Shown: positions 37,741 to 46,622 of the stretch, piece by piece
Layout: every line of letters begins with the position of its first letter
How positions within the stretch are numbered: the first letter of the stretch is position 1
Origin: Desulfobacillus sp041396245
GTDB lineage: Bacteria; Pseudomonadota; Gammaproteobacteria; Burkholderiales; Rhodocyclaceae
Direction: 5' to 3'
DNA length: 64,000 nt
Assembly (NCBI GenBank): GCA_041396245.1
Contig: JAWKYW010000002.1
Span: 124,001 to 188,000, forward strand
Translations under genes and position numbers: made by a program
The notes under the pieces: model-generated
Told to the model about the DNA's origin: nothing
The model's input: only the letters and a program-made list of their open reading frames with translations
Database searches by the model: none

Positions 37741-38509
37741 TCTCGACCGGCGCCGCGCGGCCCCACAGCCGCGGCAGCAGCGCCGCCAGCCGCGCCGGGT
37801 CGCCGCTCGTGAAGAAGCGTTCGGTGCCGCCGCCCGCCGCGGGGGAAAAGTCAGTCTCCGCAAGACGGCGGCTCAACTGCCGCGCCACCGCCTCCCCCGT
37901 CTCGATCAGGTGCACCGTCTCGTCGATCATCTCGCGCAGCAGCGGCACCAGGAAGGGATAGTGCGTGCAGCCGAGCACCAGCGTGTCGGCGCCCTCCGCC
38001 AGCAGCGGCGCGACGTAGCCCTCGAGCAGGGCACGCGTCGCCGGGCTCTCGAGCTCGCCCGCCTCGACGCGCTCCACCAGCCCCGGGCAGGGCTGCACGA
38101 TGACGCGCGCGCGCGAGCCGAAGCGGGCGACCAGTTCGGCGAACCTGTCGCTCTCCAGCGTGCCGCCGGTGGCGAGCACGCCGATGACGCCGCTTCGCGT
38201 CGCCTCCGCCGCCGGTTTCACCGCCGGCTCCATGCCGACGATGGGCAAATCGAAACGCGCGCGCAGGTCGGCGATGGCGGCGGCGGTGGCGGTGTTGCAG
38301 GCGACGACCAGGGCGGCGGCGTCGCGGCCGACGAGGAATTCGGCCACGGCGCAGGCGCGCGCGGCGATGAACCCGGCCGGCTTGTCGCCGTAGGGGGCAT
38401 GGCCGGAATCGGCGACGTAGAGGAGGTCGGCGCCGGGCAGCGCGGCGCGAACGTGGGCGAGGACGGTGAGCCCGCCCACGCCGGAATCGAAAATGCCGAT
38501 CGGCCTCAC
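37730..38509 (-). CDS. murI: Glutamate racemase
   Basis: 259 residues from GTG 38509, which gives the canonical start VRPIGIFDSGVGGLTV. Catalytic cysteines lie in VACNTATA and LGCTHYPFL. The enzyme makes D-glutamate for peptidoglycan. An ATG/GTG further upstream would read through the hairpin repeat at 38525-38545 and gives low-complexity sequence, so it is rejected. A motif copy (37847-37870) lies near the 3' end over Glu-Thr-Asp-Phe. Confidence 0.94.
   Translation of the reverse strand: MRPIGIFDSGVGGLTVLAHVRAALPGADLLYVADSGHAPYGDKPAGFIAARACAVAEFLVGRDAAALVVACNTATAAAIADLRARFDLPIVGMEPAVKPAAEATRSGVIGVLATGGTLESDRFAELVARFGSRARVIVQPCPGLVERVEAGELESPATRALLEGYVAPLLAEGADTLVLGCTHYPFLVPLLREMIDETVHLIETGEAVARQLSRRLAETDFSPAAGGGTERFFTSGDPARLAALLPRLWGRAAPVETIG
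37847..37870 (+). repeat. Bipartite 24-bp motif, copy 10
   Basis: Exact match on the plus strand; in murI (minus strand) it reads GAG ACT GAC TTT, Glu-Thr-Asp-Phe. Confidence 0.85.
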
Positions 38510-38524
38510 CGGACTATCCCCCTG

Positions 38525-38600
38525 CCCCCTTCCCGAGGAAGGGGGTGACGTTCGTTCGCCGCCACGCCTTGCCCTGTGCCCCGAAGGTAATCCCCTTGGG
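38525..38600 (-). repeat. GC-hairpin intergenic repeat, copy A
   Basis: CCCCCTTCC-CGA-GGAAGGGGG at 38525-38545 with a CCCCTTGGGG partner about 47 nt away. It is in the opposite orientation to the copies near 46520 and 54505. It sits 15 nt before the murI GTG start. Confidence 0.6.
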
Positions 38601-38675
38601 GGACACCCGGAAAGCCCCGTTCGCACCGGCAGAATGATTGAGAACACGCCCTGGGGGCGGTCCGTCGGACAACGC

Positions 38676-39704
38676 TCAAGCGACGATCGTCTGCGGCTGG
38701 CCGGCGCCGCGCCGGCAGATCATGCCGATGGTCCACGCCGTCTCGCCCGCCTCGCGCAGCAGCTTCAGCGCCCGTTCCTCATCCGGCTGGGCGACCACCA
38801 CCACCATGCCGATGCCGCAATTGAAGACGCGGTGCATCTCGGCCTCCGCCACCTGGCCCGCTTCCTGCAGCCAGTCGAACAGCTTCGGCCGCGGCCAGGC
38901 CGTGCGATCGAGGGTCGCCACCAGCGATTCGCCGAGGATGCGCGGCACGTTGTCGAGCAGGCCGCCGCCGGTGATGTGGGCGAGGCCCTTCACGGAAACG
39001 GCCTCCATGAGGGCCAGCAGCGGCTTGACGTAGATGCGGGTCGGCGCCATCACCGCTTCCGCCAGCGTCCTCCCGTCGAAATCGGCATTCAGGTCGGGTT
39101 TCGCGCGTTCGAGGATCTTGCGCAACAGCGAGTAGCCGTTGGAGTGGGCACCGCTGGAGGCCAGACCGATGACGACGTCGCCCGGTTCGATGGCCTTGCC
39201 GTCGATGATCCTCGATTTCTCGACGGCGCCGACGGCGAAGCCGGCGAGGTCGTACTCGCCGTCCGGATACATGCCCGGCATCTCCGCCGTTTCGCCGCCG
39301 ATGAGGGCACAGCCGGCCAGCTCGCAGCCCTTGGCGATGCCCTGGATGACGCTTGACGCGGTGTCCACGTCGAGGCGGCCGCAGGCGAAGTAGTCGAGGA
39401 AGAACAGCGGTTCGGCCCCCTGCACCAGGATGTCGTTCACGCTCATCGCCACCAGGTCGATGCCGACGGTATCGTGGCGGGCGAGCTGGAAGGCCAGCCG
39501 GAGCTTGGTGCCGACGCCGTCGGTGCCGGAAACCAGCACCGGCTCCCTGTACTTCTTCGAAATCTCGAACAGGGCGCCGAAGCCGCCGATGCCGGCCATC
39601 ACCTCCGGCCGCATGGTGCGTCTGGCGAAGGGCTTGATGCGTTCGACGAGGGAGTCGCCCGCATCGATATCGACGCCGGCATCGCGGTAGGTGAGAGAGG
39701 TCAA
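38676..39704 (-). CDS. purM: Phosphoribosylformylglycinamidine cyclo-ligase
   Basis: 342 residues, full length AIR synthetase. Conserved TDGVGTKLRLAFQ, MSVNDILVQGAEPLFFLDYFA, GGETAEMPGMY and the HITGGGLLDNVPR segments are present. It closes the imidazole ring to AIR in purine synthesis. Divergent from hda with a 93-nt gap. Confidence 0.96.
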   Translation of the reverse strand: MTSLTYRDAGVDIDAGDSLVERIKPFARRTMRPEVMAGIGGFGALFEISKKYREPVLVSGTDGVGTKLRLAFQLARHDTVGIDLVAMSVNDILVQGAEPLFFLDYFACGRLDVDTASSVIQGIAKGCELAGCALIGGETAEMPGMYPDGEYDLAGFAVGAVEKSRIIDGKAIEPGDVVIGLASSGAHSNGYSLLRKILERAKPDLNADFDGRTLAEAVMAPTRIYVKPLLALMEAVSVKGLAHITGGGLLDNVPRILGESLVATLDRTAWPRPKLFDWLQEAGQVAEAEMHRVFNCGIGMVVVVAQPDEERALKLLREAGETAWTIGMICRRGAGQPQTIVA

Positions 39705-39797
39705 GGGGTATCCGCTTCGTGATAAAGTTGCGCTTGGCGCCGGAAAGGGCGGATTTTATCGTATGTCCCGCCGCCGCGCCGTTATCGACGACTCCAC

Positions 39798-40481
39798 ATG
39801 CCCCAGCAGCTGACGCTCGACATCCGGCCCGAGCAGCACCCGACCCTGGCGAATTTCGTTGCCGGCGCCAACGCCGAGCTGCTGGCGCGCCTGCGCGCCC
39901 TGGCCCAGCCGAAGGCCTTCGACGCGGTCTATCTGTGGGGGCCGGCCGGCTGCGGCCGCACGCACCTGCTGCGGGCCACTCTGGCCGCGGCTGAGGCGGC
40001 CGGCCGCCGCGTCGTCCTGGTCGCCGGCGAGGAGGCCGGCACCGAGCTGCCCTGCCCGCCGGGCGGGCTCCTCATCGTCGACGATGTCGACCGCCTCGGC
40101 GAGGCGGCGCAGGTCGCCCTCTTCCGCGCCTTCAACTCGGCCCGGCTGGCCGGGCTGGCCTTGCTCATTTCCGGCCCGGCCGCGCCGCTCGCGCTGGCCC
40201 TGCGCGAGGACCTGCGCACGCGCATCGGCCAGGCCCTCGTCTATCAGGTCCAGCCCCTCGGCGACGAGGACAAGGCCGCCACCCTGCAAAGCCAGGCCAG
40301 CCAGCGCGGCCTGCGCGTGGAGGGCGAAGTGATCGGCTACATGCTGCGCCACGCCTCGCGCGACCTTCCCTCGCTGATGGCGGTGCTCGACGAACTCGAC
40401 CGCGCCTCGCTCGAGCGCAAGCGGCCGGTGACGGTGCCGCTGCTGAAGGAAATGCTGGCGAAATTCGACGAAAAGACCTGA
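39798..40481 (+). CDS. hda: DnaA regulatory inactivator Hda
   Basis: 227 residues, an AAA+ domain without the DnaA DNA-binding domain. The Walker A is GPAGCGRTHLL near residue 51, where Arg replaces the usual Lys, and Walker B is LLIVDDVDRL; the N-terminus MPQQLTLDI contains the QL-x-L clamp-binding peptide. With the beta clamp it stimulates DnaA-ATP hydrolysis after initiation. Its position beside purM is common. The TGATG overlaps the next gene. Confidence 0.9.
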   Translation: MPQQLTLDIRPEQHPTLANFVAGANAELLARLRALAQPKAFDAVYLWGPAGCGRTHLLRATLAAAEAAGRRVVLVAGEEAGTELPCPPGGLLIVDDVDRLGEAAQVALFRAFNSARLAGLALLISGPAAPLALALREDLRTRIGQALVYQVQPLGDEDKAATLQSQASQRGLRVEGEVIGYMLRHASRDLPSLMAVLDELDRASLERKRPVTVPLLKEMLAKFDEKT

Positions 40482-41143
40482 TGGACCTCGCCCTCTTCGA
40501 TCTGGACAACACCCTTCTCGCCGGCGACTCCGACTTCGAGTGGGCGCAGTACCTCATTTCGCGCGGCGTGCTCGACCGCGAAGTGTACGAGGCGCGCAAC
40601 CAGGACTTCTACGAGCAGTACAAGGCCGGCACGCTCGACATCAAAGAGTTCCTCGACTTCCAGCTGAAACCGCTCTCGCGCCATTCTCGTGCCCAGCTCG
40701 ACGCCTGGCACGCCGACTTCATGGCCACGCGCATCCTGCCCATCGTCACGGCGAAAGGGCGCGAACGGGTGCGCCGCCACCAGCAGGAAGGCGCCCTCGT
40801 CGCCATCGTCACCGCAACCAACAGCTTCGTCACCGCGCCGATCGCCCGCGCGTTCGGCATCGAGCACCTCGTCGCCACCGAGCCGGAGCGGCGCGACGGC
40901 GACTTCACCGGCGGCGTGGCCGGCATCCCCTGCTTCCGCGAGGGCAAGATCGTCCGGGTGGAGGCCTGGCTGGGAGGGCTGGGCCATGGCTGGGGGGATT
41001 TCGGCCGCAGCTGGTTCTACAGCGACTCGCTCAACGACCTGCCGCTGCTGGGCAAGGTGACCGATCCGGTGGCGGTGGACCCCGACCCGACCCTCGAACG
41101 CCATGCGCGCGAGCAGGGCTGGCCCGTCATTACTCTGCGCTAG
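40481..41143 (+). CDS. HAD-superfamily IB hydrolase (SerB-like phosphatase)
   Basis: 220 residues. Motif I DLDNTLLAGDSD (nucleophile Asp at about residue 5), the threonine in VTATNSFVT and motif III/IV YSDSLNDLPLL are complete; the size and insertion (FLDFQLKP) match the HAD-IB/CicA-like group that often follows hda. Substrate unknown: phosphoserine or histidinol phosphate phosphatase activity has been seen in relatives. Translationally coupled to hda (TGATG). Confidence 0.82.
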   Translation: MDLALFDLDNTLLAGDSDFEWAQYLISRGVLDREVYEARNQDFYEQYKAGTLDIKEFLDFQLKPLSRHSRAQLDAWHADFMATRILPIVTAKGRERVRRHQQEGALVAIVTATNSFVTAPIARAFGIEHLVATEPERRDGDFTGGVAGIPCFREGKIVRVEAWLGGLGHGWGDFGRSWFYSDSLNDLPLLGKVTDPVAVDPDPTLERHAREQGWPVITLR

Positions 41144-41152
41144 AATGGGCGC

Positions 41153-42109
41153 ATGCTGACCGACACCGATCGCAAGGTCATCGCCCAGAGCAAGCTGTTC
41201 CGGCACATCAGCCTCGATGCCGTCGAGGAAATCCTCGCCCAGTGCCCCGTCTACGCCCTGGCGGCGGACGACACCCTGATCGAGCCGGAGCAGGAAAACC
41301 ATGCCATCTACATCGTCCTCGAGGGCGGGCTGTCGGTCCGGCTCAGCGGCCGCGAGGCCTTCGAGGTTTCCCGGCTCGGCCCGGGCGAGTGCGTTGGCGA
41401 GATTTCCATGGTCGACGGCCAGCGTCCCTCGGCCCGCGTGCAGGCGGCGAGCCCGACGCGCGTGCTCGTGCTCGGCCATCCGGCCATGTGGGCGTTGCTA
41501 AACCGCTCGCACGGGGTCGCCTTCAACCTGCTGTGGATCCTCTCCGGCCGCATGCGCGACCACAACCGGGCGCTGGAGAGCTCCCGCACGCGCAGCCTGG
41601 AGTTCGAGCATGCCGCCAGCGTCGACGTCCTCACCGGCCTGCACAACCGCCGCTGGCTCGACGACACCTTCGAGCGCATGCTGCGCCGCTGCCACAACGA
41701 CGCCCGGCCGGCCTGCCTGCTGATGATCGACATCGACCGCTTCAAGACCTTCAACGACACCTGGGGCCATCTGGCGGGAGATGCCGTGCTGCGCCACGTC
41801 TCGCGCCAGATGTCCTCCCATCTGCGCCCGACCGACCTGATGGCGCGCTACGGCGGCGAGGAGTTTTCCGCCTTGCTGCCGGACACCTCGCGGGAGGAAG
41901 CGCTCGGCATCGCCGAGCGCCTGCGCAACGGCATCGAGTGGGCCTCGCTGACGCTGGGCGAGAACGGCGAGACGGTCCGCGTCACGGTCTCCCTCGGCCT
42001 CGCCCTGGCCCACCCCGGTGAGACCCTGGAGGCGCTCATTGCCCGCGCCGACGCCGCCCTCTACCGGGCCAAGGACGGCGGCCGCAACCGGGTCGAGGCG
42101 GACGCCTGA
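41153..42109 (+). CDS. Cyclic-nucleotide-binding/GGDEF diguanylate cyclase
   Basis: 318 residues. The N-terminal cNMP-type beta-barrel (residues about 15-130) contains HAIYIVLEGGLSVRL and GECVGEISMVDGQRPSARV, the phosphate-binding-cassette position with an Arg, and joins a GGDEF domain with GGEEF near residue 233. An inhibitory I-site RxxD (RPTD) is five residues ahead, so product feedback is likely. It should make c-di-GMP in response to a nucleotide or other ligand bound by the first domain. No membrane segment. Confidence 0.88.
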   Translation: MLTDTDRKVIAQSKLFRHISLDAVEEILAQCPVYALAADDTLIEPEQENHAIYIVLEGGLSVRLSGREAFEVSRLGPGECVGEISMVDGQRPSARVQAASPTRVLVLGHPAMWALLNRSHGVAFNLLWILSGRMRDHNRALESSRTRSLEFEHAASVDVLTGLHNRRWLDDTFERMLRRCHNDARPACLLMIDIDRFKTFNDTWGHLAGDAVLRHVSRQMSSHLRPTDLMARYGGEEFSALLPDTSREEALGIAERLRNGIEWASLTLGENGETVRVTVSLGLALAHPGETLEALIARADAALYRAKDGGRNRVEADA

Positions 42110-42171
42110 AGGCGGCCTGCCGCGCCGCTTTCCGGTATCATTGCGCCCTTCCGAGCAAGCCCGAAAGCAGG

Positions 42172-43494
42172 ATGATCCGCAAGCTGTTGCGCCGCGTTTT
42201 CAGCAAGTCCCCGTCCCCCGCCGAAGCGGCGCTGATCCCCGTCGAGAAACACCACATCCGCCGCGAGTCGATCTCGCCGGGGGCGCGGCAGACGGTCGCC
42301 CGCCTGCAGGAGCACGGCCACGCCGCCTTCGTCGTCGGCGGCGCGGTGCGCGACCTGCTGGCCGGCATCGTGCCGAAGGATTTCGACATCGCCACCGACG
42401 CCACGCCGGAACAGGTGCGCGGCATCTTCCGCCGCTCGCGCATCATCGGCCGGCGCTTCCGCATCGTGCATGTCATGTCGGGCAGCGAAACCATGGAGGT
42501 GTCCACCTTCCGCGCCGGCAACGACGTCGACTCCGAGACCGACGAGCACGGCCGCGTGCTGCGCGACAACGTCTTCGGCAACGTCGAGGAGGATGCGGCG
42601 CGGCGCGACTTCACCATCAACGCGCTCTACTACAACCCGTCCGACGAGACCATCACCGACTACCATCACGGCTTCGCCGACCTGAAGCAGAAGACCCTGC
42701 GCATGATCGGCGACCCGAGGAAACGCTACCGCGAAGATCCCGTACGCCTGCTGCGCGCCGTGCGCATGGCGGCCAAGCTGGGGCTGACCATCGACCCGGC
42801 GGCGCGCACCCCGATCCGCGAGATGGCCGACCTGCTGGAGAACGTGCCGGCGGCGCGCCTCTTCGACGAGATGCTGAAGCTGCTGCTCTCCGGCCACGCC
42901 GTCGAATGCCTCCGCCAGTTGCGCGAGGAGGGCCTGCACCACGGCCTGTTGCCGCTGCTCGACGTCATCATGGAACAACCGCTCGGCGAACGCTTCGTCT
43001 GGCTGTCGCTCGCCAGCACGGATGCGCGCGTCAAGGCCGGCAAGCCGACCTCCCCCGGCTTCCTCTTCGCCACCCTGCTCTGGCACGAGGTGCTCGCCGC
43101 CTGGGAGGCGCGCAAGCGGGACGGCGAGCCGCCGATCCCGGCCCTGCACGGGGCGATGGACGAGGTGCTCGACATCCAGGGCGGCAAGCTCGCCATCACG
43201 CGCCGCATCGCCGCCGACATCAAGGACATCTGGATCCTGCAGCCGCGACTGGAGAACCGCGCCGGACGGCGGCCCCTGCGCGTGATCGAGCAGCCGCGCT
43301 TCAAGGCCGGCTTCGATTTCCTGCTGCTGCGCGCCGAAAGCGGCGAAGCGCCGCAGGAACTGGCCGACTGGTGGCGGACCTTCCTCGATGCCGACACCGA
43401 GGCACGGCTGGCCATGCTGACGCCGGAGAAAAAGCCGGCCCGCCGGAAGCGGCGTCGCAGCAAGCGCGACGAAGGCGCGCCGTCGGCATCGTGA
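42172..43494 (+). CDS. pcnB: Poly(A) polymerase
   Basis: 440 residues. The nucleotidyltransferase core (VVGGAVRDLLAGIVPKDFDIATDA near residue 55, and RRDFTINALYYN) and a basic C-terminal tail (PARRKRRRSKRDE) are typical of PcnB rather than CCA-adding enzyme. It adds poly(A) to RNA 3' ends and promotes decay. The folK GTG overlaps its TGA, the common pcnB-folK pair. Longer frames in the same direction here are shadows. Confidence 0.94.
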   Translation: MIRKLLRRVFSKSPSPAEAALIPVEKHHIRRESISPGARQTVARLQEHGHAAFVVGGAVRDLLAGIVPKDFDIATDATPEQVRGIFRRSRIIGRRFRIVHVMSGSETMEVSTFRAGNDVDSETDEHGRVLRDNVFGNVEEDAARRDFTINALYYNPSDETITDYHHGFADLKQKTLRMIGDPRKRYREDPVRLLRAVRMAAKLGLTIDPAARTPIREMADLLENVPAARLFDEMLKLLLSGHAVECLRQLREEGLHHGLLPLLDVIMEQPLGERFVWLSLASTDARVKAGKPTSPGFLFATLLWHEVLAAWEARKRDGEPPIPALHGAMDEVLDIQGGKLAITRRIAADIKDIWILQPRLENRAGRRPLRVIEQPRFKAGFDFLLLRAESGEAPQELADWWRTFLDADTEARLAMLTPEKKPARRKRRRSKRDEGAPSAS

Positions 43495-44009
43495 CGGTTC
43501 GCGCCTATGTCGCGCTGGGCAGCAACCTCGGCGACCCGCTCGCCACCGTGCAGGCGGCCTTCGCGGCGCTGCGCGGACTGCCCGGGTCGACGCTCGCGGC
43601 CGCCTCCTCGCTCTATCGCAGCGCGCCGGTCGGCCTGAAAAACCAGCCGGACTTCATCAATGCCGTCGCCGCCCTCGACACGCAACGCGCCGCCGACGAC
43701 CTGCTCGATGAGCTCTTCGCGATCGAGGCGCGCTTCGGCCGCCGGCGGGCGTTCCGCCATGCCCCGCGCACGCTCGACCTCGACCTGCTGCTCTACGGCA
43801 GCGAGACGCACGACACGCCGCGGCTGACGCTGCCGCATCCGCGCATGCACGAACGCGCCTTCGTCCTGCTGCCGCTCACCGAAATCGCGCCGGACGTGCT
43901 GATTCCCGGCCGCGGTCCGGCCGCCGCCCTGCTCGACGGCGTGCGCGAGCAGAAACTGTCAAAGCTGGCTATCATTCCCGTCTCCCCCACCGAAACGGTT
44001 GCGCGCTGA
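43491..44009 (+). CDS. folK: 2-amino-4-hydroxy-6-hydroxymethyldihydropteridine pyrophosphokinase
   Basis: 172 residues from GTG 43491 (overlap with the pcnB stop). ALGSNLGDP, FINAVAALDT, RTLDLDLLLYG and PHPRMHERAFVLLPL are the HPPK signature. It pyrophosphorylates the pterin on the way to folate; folE at 15 kb is in the same pathway. The panB ATG overlaps its TGA. Confidence 0.94.
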   Translation: MTVRAYVALGSNLGDPLATVQAAFAALRGLPGSTLAAASSLYRSAPVGLKNQPDFINAVAALDTQRAADDLLDELFAIEARFGRRRAFRHAPRTLDLDLLLYGSETHDTPRLTLPHPRMHERAFVLLPLTEIAPDVLIPGRGPAAALLDGVREQKLSKLAIIPVSPTETVAR

Positions 44010-44824
44010 TGAGCTACCTGGAAAACACGCGTCCGGTGACCCTGACCGAACTCGCGCGCATGCGCGCCGAGGGCGAGAAGATCGCCGTGCTGACCTGCTA
44101 CGACGCCAGCTTCGCCGCCCTGCTCGAACGCAACGGCGTGGACGTGCTGCTGGTGGGCGATTCCCTCGGCAACGTGCTGCAGGGACATTCCTCCACGCTG
44201 CCGGTGACGCTGGAGCAGATGGCCTACCACACCGGCTGCGTGGCGCGCGGGGCAAAACGCCCCTTCATCGTCGCCGACATGCCCTTCGGCTCGTACCAGG
44301 AAAGCCCGGCGCAGGCGCTGCGCTCGGCGGTGCCCTTGATGGCCGCCGGCGCGCAGATGGTCAAGCTGGAGGGCGGCGCCTTCATGGCGGAGACGGTGCG
44401 CTTCCTCGTCGAGCGCGGCGTACCGGTGTGCGCCCATATCGGCCTCACGCCGCAGTCGGTGCACCAGCTCGGCGGCTACCGCGTGCAGGGCAAGACCGAC
44501 GCCGGCGCGCAGCAGATGAAGCAGGACGCCGCAGCGCTGCAGGATGCCGGCGCGGCCCTGATCGTGCTGGAGATGGTGCCCGCGCCCCTCGCCGCCGAGA
44601 TCACGCGCTCGCTGGCGACGATGGCCACCATCGGCATCGGCGCCGGCCCGGATTGCGACGGCCAGGTGCTGGTGCTGCACGACATGCTCGGCGTCTACCC
44701 GGGGCGCAAGGCCAAGTTCGTGAGGAACTTCATGGATGGCGCGGCGAGCATCGACGACGCCGTCAAGGCCTACGTCAAGGCCGTCAGGAACGGCAGCTTC
44801 CCTGGGGCGGAACATTGCTACTGA
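44009..44824 (+). CDS. panB: 3-methyl-2-oxobutanoate hydroxymethyltransferase
   Basis: 271 residues, full length. LTCYDASFAALLERNGVDVLLVGDSLGNV, VKLEGGAFMAE, HIGLTPQSVHQLGGYRVQG and IGAGPDCDGQVLVLHDMLG are diagnostic. It makes ketopantoate from 2-oxoisovalerate and methylene-tetrahydrofolate. The usual panBC coupling is interrupted by a 305-nt repeat element before panC. Confidence 0.96.
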   Translation: MSYLENTRPVTLTELARMRAEGEKIAVLTCYDASFAALLERNGVDVLLVGDSLGNVLQGHSSTLPVTLEQMAYHTGCVARGAKRPFIVADMPFGSYQESPAQALRSAVPLMAAGAQMVKLEGGAFMAETVRFLVERGVPVCAHIGLTPQSVHQLGGYRVQGKTDAGAQQMKQDAAALQDAGAALIVLEMVPAPLAAEITRSLATMATIGIGAGPDCDGQVLVLHDMLGVYPGRKAKFVRNFMDGAASIDDAVKAYVKAVRNGSFPGAEHCY

Positions 44825-44839
44825 AAACTCAAAACCCTT

Positions 44840-45119
44840 AACCACAGAGAACACGGAGAACACAGAGAAGGCCAATTCATTTATCTCCTTGATTACCCAT
44901 GAGTCTCAGCCTTGCTTGCGCCTGCTTTCCGTCGCCATGGTGCAACCTCTTCATCGTCATACCGGCGAAGGCCGGTATCCAAAGCGGCCGTACGAGGATG
45001 CAAGCCGTATTCTGGATACCGGCCTTCGCCGGTATGACGAGTATGAGACCAACGTGAAGCCATGCTGAGCTTGCTTGGTAATCAGGTTTATCTCTGTGCA
45101 CTCTGTGTTCTCCGTGGTT
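44840..45119. repeat. Composite palindromic element between panB and panC
   Basis: Outer arms are AACCACAGAGAACACGGAG-type sequence (44840-44871) and its inverted, imperfect partner (45091-45119). The inner arms are an exact 26-bp inverted repeat (44956-44981 and 45013-45038), each containing the small hairpin ACCGGC-GAAG-GCCGGT. No coding potential. The element fills the 305-nt gap between two genes that are usually adjacent, and its right end is 10 nt from the panC start, so it is likely transcribed. Confidence 0.8.
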
Positions 45120-45129
45120 CAAGCTTCTT

Positions 45130-45957
45130 ATGCAAATACACGACACCATTTCTGGTCTGCGCGCAGCGCTGAAGGGCGCCGGCCGCGTCGCCTTCGTCCC
45201 CACCATGGGCAACCTGCACGAAGGCCACGTCGCCCTCATGCGACAGGCGCAGGCCCATGGCGACAGCGTCGTCTCCAGCCTCTTCGTGAACCGCCTGCAG
45301 TTCGGCCCGAAGGAGGACTTCGGCACCTACCCGCGCACCTTCGAGGCCGATTGCGAGAAAATGGCGGCGGCCGGCGTGGCCCATCTCTTCGCGCCCGACG
45401 AGCGAGAGATGTATCCGGCGCCGCAGGCCTATTTTGTCCAGCCCGATCCGGCCCAGGCCGACATCCTCGAGGGCGAGTTCCGTCCCGGCTTCTTCCGCGG
45501 CGTTGCCACCGTGGTGATGAAACTGTTCGCCATCGTCCAGCCGCAGGTAGCCGTCTTCGGCAAGAAGGACTACCAGCAGCTGATGATCATCCGCAACCTG
45601 GTACGCGAGTTCGCCCTGCCCATCGAAATCGTTCCCGGCGAGACGGTGCGGGCCGAGGACGGCCTCGCCCTCTCCTCCCGCAATGGCTACCTGTCCGCGA
45701 ACGAACGGGCCGAGGCGCCCCGGCTGTATCGGGCACTGGAAGCCGTTCGGCAGGGGATACGGTCCGGAGAACGAGACCTGGCGCGGCTTGAGCAGGGTGC
45801 CATGGCGGAACTCCGCGCCAGCGGCTGGATTCCGCAATATGTTGCGGTGCGAAAACAACTTGATCTACAATTGCCGGCCGCTCACGATTCTAGGTTGGTG
45901 GTGCTGGGCGCGGCACTCCTGGGGAGCACGCGCCTGATCGACAACCTGGAAGTTTAG
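45130..45957 (+). CDS. panC: Pantothenate synthetase
   Basis: 275 residues, standard. VPTMGNLHEGHVALMRQA is the HIGH-type motif, FGKKDYQQLMIIRNLV and GLALSSRNGYL follow. It joins pantoate and beta-alanine with ATP. ATG 45130 has no good ribosome site because its leader is repeat-derived. panD is 98 nt downstream, so panB-repeat-panC-panD covers the pathway to pantothenate. Confidence 0.95.
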   Translation: MQIHDTISGLRAALKGAGRVAFVPTMGNLHEGHVALMRQAQAHGDSVVSSLFVNRLQFGPKEDFGTYPRTFEADCEKMAAAGVAHLFAPDEREMYPAPQAYFVQPDPAQADILEGEFRPGFFRGVATVVMKLFAIVQPQVAVFGKKDYQQLMIIRNLVREFALPIEIVPGETVRAEDGLALSSRNGYLSANERAEAPRLYRALEAVRQGIRSGERDLARLEQGAMAELRASGWIPQYVAVRKQLDLQLPAAHDSRLVVLGAALLGSTRLIDNLEV

Positions 45958-46055
45958 GGTACCGTCATGCGCTCAGGCCGTCGGTGCACCAGCAGCGCAC
46001 CTTGCGGGAGAGGAAAACCGCAACCTGCCGGCTACTGAGAGAAGGAGCGACCACG

Positions 46056-46436
46056 ATGCAACGGACGATGCTGAAATCCAAGCTGCACCGCGTGACGGTC
46101 ACGCATTCCGAGCTGCACTACGAAGGTTCCTGCGCGATCGACCAGGATCTGCTCGACGCCGCGGACATCCGCGAGTACCAGCAGATCGACATCTACAACG
46201 TCAATAACGGCGAGCGCTTCACCACCTATGCCATTTCCGCCGAGCGCGGCAGCGGCATCATTTCGGTGAACGGCGCCGCGGCCCGCAAGGCCGCGCCCGG
46301 CGACCTGCTCATCATCGCCACCTACGCGGCCTACGACGAGGAAGAACTGGCGAAGTTCGAGCCGGACCTGATTTACGTCGACTCGCGCAACCGCATGATG
46401 AACCAGCGCCACAAGATTCCCGTGCAACTGGCCTGA
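46056..46436 (+). CDS. panD: Aspartate 1-decarboxylase (pyruvoyl enzyme)
   Basis: 126 residues from ATG 46056 with GAAGGAG upstream. The self-processing site is in HYEGSCAIDQ (Gly24-Ser25), which yields the pyruvoyl group; VNNGERFTTY and IISVNGAAAR complete the family pattern. It provides beta-alanine for panC. A strong terminator follows at 46455. Confidence 0.96.
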   Translation: MQRTMLKSKLHRVTVTHSELHYEGSCAIDQDLLDAADIREYQQIDIYNVNNGERFTTYAISAERGSGIISVNGAAARKAAPGDLLIIATYAAYDEEELAKFEPDLIYVDSRNRMMNQRHKIPVQLA

Positions 46437-46454
46437 CCCAGGCCCCAGGGAAGG

Positions 46455-46482
46455 AAAGCCCGCGCGACCCGCGGGCTTTTTT
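46455..46482 (+). terminator. Terminator of the pan genes
   Basis: AAAGCCCGCG, short loop, CGCGGGCTTT followed by T. It begins 19 nt after the panD stop. Confidence 0.9.
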
Positions 46483-46519
46483 ATGCCCGCCACCGGGCCG
46501 CGCCCCGCAGGAAGTACCC

Positions 46520-46619
46520 TTGGGGTGCCCCAAGGCGGGCAAAGCCAACCTCATGGGGGCCGCGCTTGCGCGGCCGAACTCTCATCACCCCCTTCCCCGG
46601 GAAGGGGGTGGGGGGATGA
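46520..46619 (+). repeat. GC-hairpin intergenic repeat, copy B
   Basis: CCCTTGGGG/CCCCAAGG at 46525-46545, a GGCCGCGC-TTG-CGCGGCC hairpin, then CACCCCCTTCC-CC-GGGAAGGGGGTG at 46586-46610 and a G-run. Lies between the pan terminator and the 3' end of the ctaA gene. Confidence 0.6.
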
Positions 46620-46622
46620 TCG

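Noticed and set aside
44840..45119. CRISPR array
   Set aside because: The repeats are inverted arms of one element, not regularly spaced direct repeats with spacers, and no cas genes are present.
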